NCBI GenBank assembly: GCA_963581225.1
Contig: CAUZMW010000034.1
Location: 1 to 24,638, forward strand
Origin: SMWC01 sp963581225
GTDB taxonomy: Bacteria; Pseudomonadota; Gammaproteobacteria; Steroidobacterales; Rariloculaceae
Reading direction: 5' to 3'
DNA length: 24,638 nucleotides
Made by a program: the position numbers and the translations under genes. Positions 22,712-24,638 of the stretch are shown in pieces (the stretch's first letter is position 1; each line of letters begins with the position of its first letter). A model generated the notes under the pieces. That model searched no databases and was not told where the DNA came from. It saw only the letters and a program-made list of their open reading frames with translations.

Positions 22712-23757
22712 GCTCGCCGGGTAAGATTCTGATCGTCGGCCCGTCCTGGGTGGGCGACATGGTCATGGCCCAGGCTCTGTATAAGCTACTGTTGCGCCGT
22801 ATTCCCGATGCGGAGTTGCATGTGTTGGCCCCGACGTGGTCGAAACCGGTACTCGAGCGAATGCCTGAAGTGACTCGAGCAATCGAACAGCCCATCGGGC
22901 ACGGCACGCTCGGACTAACTGCTCGGCGAGCACTCGGTCGGCGTCTTCGCGCCGAGCGTTACGCGCAGGCGATCATCCTACCCAGATCATTCAAATCCGC
23001 ACTCGTGCCGTACTTCGCGTCGATTCCGATCCGCACCGGTTTTCGGGGGGAATGGCGTTACGGCCTGATCAACGACCTGCGGCCGTTCGACCCCGAGATT
23101 CTCGACCAGACCGTCAAGCGGTTCGTCGCGCTCGGCGTTGAGCGAGGGGAGACGGAACTGCCGCCCATCGACACCCCGTCTTTGCAGACCGACAAGCAAA
23201 GCCGCGCCAGCGCATTGACCCGTTTCGGGCTGGATGCCGATGTCAATAGCGTCGCGCTGCTGCCCGGCGCGGAATACGGCCCCGCAAAGTGCTGGCCACT
23301 TGCGAATTTCACAGAGCTAGCGTCGCGCCTGGCTCGAGTCGGCGTTGGAGTCTGGGTGCTGGGATCGGCGAAAGAGAAAGAGATCGGTGACGCAATACTA
23401 CGATCCGTGGATGCGCCCGGAGCGCGAAATCTCTGTGGCGAGACGAGTCTGGCGGAGGTTGTGGACATCTTGAGTGCGACGAAGGTTGCCGTGACGAACG
23501 ACTCCGGCTTGATGCACATGGCGTCAGCCGTTCAGACGCATGTCGTTGCCCTCTATGGCTCTTCCTCGCCGAGATTTACTCCACCGCTGACGGATACGAA
23601 GCACGTGTTCTTTCTAGACCTGGAGTGCAGCCCATGTTTTCAGAGACATTGTCCTCTCGGGCACTTTCGCTGTATGAAGGAGTTATCCGTAGACGTGGTA
23701 TGCAGCGCCGTCGTAACCGCGCTCGGCGGGTCACCTAATGGTATGGGCAACGCCTAA
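22708..23757 (+). CDS. waaF: ADP-heptose:LPS heptosyltransferase II WaaF
   Basis: Adds the second heptose to the LPS inner core at the cytoplasmic face of the inner membrane; glycosyltransferase family 9. The 349 residues match E. coli WaaF (348). Motifs: ILIVGPSWVGDMVMAQALY at the N-terminus, ILPRSFKSALVPYFASIPIR, LLPGAEYGPAKCWP, VTNDSGLMHMASA and the C-terminal CSPCFQRHCPLGHFRCM. The latter is specific to heptosyltransferase II and helps exclude WaaC. The start is GTG at 22708, overlapping the hldD stop by four bases, so the two are translationally coupled. HldD makes the sugar donor and WaaF uses it. Confidence 0.95.
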   Translation: MSSPGKILIVGPSWVGDMVMAQALYKLLLRRIPDAELHVLAPTWSKPVLERMPEVTRAIEQPIGHGTLGLTARRALGRRLRAERYAQAIILPRSFKSALVPYFASIPIRTGFRGEWRYGLINDLRPFDPEILDQTVKRFVALGVERGETELPPIDTPSLQTDKQSRASALTRFGLDADVNSVALLPGAEYGPAKCWPLANFTELASRLARVGVGVWVLGSAKEKEIGDAILRSVDAPGARNLCGETSLAEVVDILSATKVAVTNDSGLMHMASAVQTHVVALYGSSSPRFTPPLTDTKHVFFLDLECSPCFQRHCPLGHFRCMKELSVDVVCSAVVTALGGSPNGMGNA

Positions 23758-23805
23758 CCAAAACTCCGATCGCGCTCGCTACTCGAATCGCTACGAAGCT
23801 CGTTA

Positions 23806-24540
23806 GTGATAGTATTTGCCGCGGTGGTAGAATCTACACTCAGACGGCAAGAGAACAGCGTCTTCTTGTACGACTCGGAACGCTTGACGCGAATTTCCGA
23901 GAACTGGTTCCAGGAATCTTACTGGCGAACCGAAGACAAGGTCGTCGGTGAGGCTTCGGGGCGAGGTTCCGTTGTTTTCGTCCGCCACGAGGATCACAAC
24001 TGGGTTCTGCGTCATTATCATCGCGGCGGATTCGTCGGACGCTTTATACGGGATCGATATCTCTGGCGAGGGATCGAGCAGACGCGTGCGTTCAGGGAGT
24101 GGCGTCTGTTATCTGAATTGTCTGAGAGAAATCTGCCGGTACCAGTGCCCATCGCGGCGCGTGTTCGTCGCTTTGGGGTGAGCTATACGGCCGACCTGAT
24201 TACCGGGTATCTGAGTAATACACGCTCGTTTGAATCCATTCTCGACGACGGTGACGCATGCCTCGAGCAATGGGAAATTATCGGCCGGACATTGCGGCGT
24301 TTTCACGACCAAGGGGTGAATCATCCCGATCTCAACGTGCGTAATATTCTGGTCGATGGCGAAAAGCGGGTATATCTGATCGACTTCGATAAGGGAGAGA
24401 TCAGAGGCGCCGGGTCGTGGCGCCACGGCAATCTAAGGCGACTCAAGCGTTCGCTACGTAAAGTGGCGCTGGAAACCGGTACTGCGTTCGACTCTCATGG
24501 CTGGCGTGCTCTGGGACACGGGTATCAACCCGCGCCATAG
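23806..24540 (+). CDS. kdkA: 3-deoxy-D-manno-octulosonic acid kinase KdkA
   Basis: Phosphorylates the Kdo of lipid A-Kdo in bacteria whose LPS carries a single Kdo, using ATP. The protein has a kinase-like fold. VVGEASGRGSVVFVRH and WVLRHYHRGGFVGRFIRDRYLW form the N-lobe signature of the KdkA/RfaP group. The catalytic loop is H173-P-D175-L-N177-V-R-N180-IL, and the metal-binding motif is D193-F-D195-K. The 244 residues are near the H. influenzae protein (241). The start is GTG at 23806; GTG 23824 is an alternative. It follows waaF after 48 bases. The 3' end overlaps the convergent acyltransferase by 16 bases. WaaP, the related heptose kinase, is less likely because of the DFDKG motif and length. 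Confidence 0.9.
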   Translation: MIVFAAVVESTLRRQENSVFLYDSERLTRISENWFQESYWRTEDKVVGEASGRGSVVFVRHEDHNWVLRHYHRGGFVGRFIRDRYLWRGIEQTRAFREWRLLSELSERNLPVPVPIAARVRRFGVSYTADLITGYLSNTRSFESILDDGDACLEQWEIIGRTLRRFHDQGVNHPDLNVRNILVDGEKRVYLIDFDKGEIRGAGSWRHGNLRRLKRSLRKVALETGTAFDSHGWRALGHGYQPAP

Positions 24541-24638
24541 ATGTCGGGACAGGATTCGGGTCGGCCCTTGAATTTTCGATAGGTCCACAGGTACTGCTCG
24601 GGCGCGAGGAGAATGTAGTTCTCTAGCTGAGCCACCAT
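24525..24638 (-). CDS. Lipid A acyltransferase (LpxL/HtrB family), C-terminal part
   Basis: Only the last 37 codons are in the window; the gene continues past 24638. They read LENYILLAPEQYLWTYRKFK, then GRPESCPDIY, and end in TGA (24525-24527). This is the typical C-terminus of the lauroyl/myristoyl acyltransferases that add secondary acyl chains to lipid A at the inner membrane (the PEQYLW..RRFK motif). LpxL and LpxM cannot be told apart from this piece. It converges on kdkA with a 16-base overlap, in keeping with an LPS gene neighbourhood. Confidence 0.8.
   Translation of the reverse strand: MVAQLENYILLAPEQYLWTYRKFKGRPESCPDIYGAG

Noticed and set aside
1..24638. CRISPR array, insertion sequence, prophage, tRNA/rRNA or defence island
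   Set aside because: No regularly spaced repeats, transposase or integrase motifs, tRNA folds or defence-gene signatures were seen; all large genes are housekeeping or LPS genes.

Overview
This is a dense, mostly housekeeping stretch of a gammaproteobacterial chromosome. The evidence is the gene order: rhlB divergent from trxA-rho; cutA-dsbD-(TlpA)-aroQ-accB-accC-prmA-DUF3426-dusB-fis-purH-purD; groESL; and glnE followed by LPS-core genes (hldD, waaF, kdkA, an LpxL-type acyltransferase). The proteins resemble those of Chromatiales- or Pseudomonas-like lineages more than enterics. groESL carries a CIRCE operator (HrcA control), which enterics lack. GTG and TTG starts are common. The genus cannot be told from the window alone.

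Layout. 1-331 is an AT-rich stretch with hairpins and no recognisable gene. 332-1356 (minus) holds a DUF465 protein and cysQ, divergent from yrfG (plus). 2156-3466 (minus) is rhlB, divergent from trxA and rho (plus, 3691-5503). From 17419 down to 5516 runs a long minus-strand train with mostly tight spacing: cutA, dsbD, a TlpA-like thioredoxin, aroQ, accB, accC, prmA, DUF3426 zinc-ribbon protein, dusB, fis, purH, purD. From 17502 on the plus strand come the groESL promoter and operator, groES, groEL and a strong terminator. These are followed by a damaged glnE, a small CHCC zinc-finger protein, a damaged glycosyltransferase, hldD, waaF and kdkA. The window ends inside a convergent lipid A acyltransferase.

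How the genes work together. AccB/AccC form the biotin carboxylase half of acetyl-CoA carboxylase. PurH/PurD make IMP. DsbD and the TlpA-like protein are probably a periplasmic reductant exporter and its client. DusB and Fis form the classic tRNA-modification/nucleoid-factor operon. HldD, WaaF, KdkA and the acyltransferase build heptose, Kdo-phosphate and lipid A parts of LPS.

The most notable signal is gene erosion. prmA has an in-frame TAG where relatives have Gln, and its ancestral C-terminus is still readable to a stop at 11011. glnE is an N-terminal piece joined out of frame to the C-terminal adenylyltransferase module, with roughly half of the protein missing between them. A glycosyltransferase is reduced to its first ~45 and last ~50 residues in different frames. 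ilvE, which sits next to glnE in Pseudomonas, is absent. Either this lineage is losing genes or the assembly has local errors; the sequence alone cannot decide. I found no CRISPR array, transposase, tRNA, rRNA or recognisable novel defence or biosynthetic system.
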